A stretch of DNA of 32,450 nt, from the NCBI GenBank assembly GCA_946183145.1, contig CAMGZM010000017.1:1-32450 (forward strand), read 5' to 3'. How positions within the stretch are numbered: the first letter of the stretch is position 1; each line of letters opens with the position of its first letter. Under the pieces are notes generated by a model, which was not told the origin of the DNA, did no database searches, and was given only the letters and a program-made list of their open reading frames with translations. Shown piece by piece: positions 32,398 to 32,450 of the stretch. This stretch comes from an uncultured Fretibacterium sp. (GTDB taxonomy: Bacteria; Synergistota; Synergistia; Synergistales; Aminobacteriaceae). A program made the translations under genes and the position numbers.

Positions 32398-32450
32398 TGA
32401 TGGACGGAAAAACGGCTAATGAAGCGAGATATTAATCATTGATACGCATA

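Overview
The window reads as chromosomal DNA of a flagellated, diderm, anaerobe-like bacterium that uses plant sugars. Two sugar-binding proteins and five other exported proteins carry cleavable signal peptides without a lipobox, which fits a periplasm. flgB and flgC imply flagella. The gene mix and the elongator tRNA-Met sequence would suit a gut or rumen Synergistota or a Bacillota relative, but no marker gene proves this. Starts include ATG and TTG, and TAG, TAA and TGA are all used as stops. No stretch longer than 300 bases lacks a gene.

Layout. Positions 21-456: a short tandem repeat, a sigma-70-type promoter and three tRNA genes (Leu-UAA, initiator Met, elongator Met). Positions 535-7145 (minus): a two-gene operon with a 1819-residue multidomain P-loop ATPase and a 383-residue partner ending in a HEPN-like RN-x3-H motif. 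I do not recognise it as a named system, and it is the best candidate here for an undescribed, possibly defensive, system. Positions 7261-8088 (plus): flgB and flgC alone, closed by a terminator. Positions 8151-18264 (minus): a nine-gene operon holding two complete sugar ABC importers. One is a galactofuranose-type YtfQ/YtfR/YtfT/YjfF system. The other is a more divergent set lying between ytfQ and ytfR. A short-chain dehydrogenase gene sits between ytfR and ytfT, flanked by a 27-bp near-perfect repeat.

Positions 18368-25430: galM, then two divergent groups around a MerR-type regulator. The minus arm encodes three exported alpha/beta hydrolases, the last broken by two in-frame TAG codons. The plus arm encodes the regulator, an exported hydrolase and an exported carboxymuconolactone-decarboxylase-like protein. 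Positions 25581-27769 (minus): araA and araD without araB. Positions 27885-30507 (plus): an MgtC-like membrane protein, ilvE and a short ispE. Positions 30565-32346 (minus): an AIPR-family protein with an N-terminal D-QxK nuclease motif.

How the parts may work together (inference): exported esterases could remove ester groups from plant-derived sugars or phenolics, the furanose-type importer and its neighbour could bring the sugars in, GalM would interconvert anomers, and AraA/AraD would feed arabinose into the pentose phosphate pathway once phosphorylated by a kinase encoded elsewhere. The ATPase/HEPN pair at one end and the AIPR protein at the other are plausible anti-phage functions unrelated to the sugar genes.
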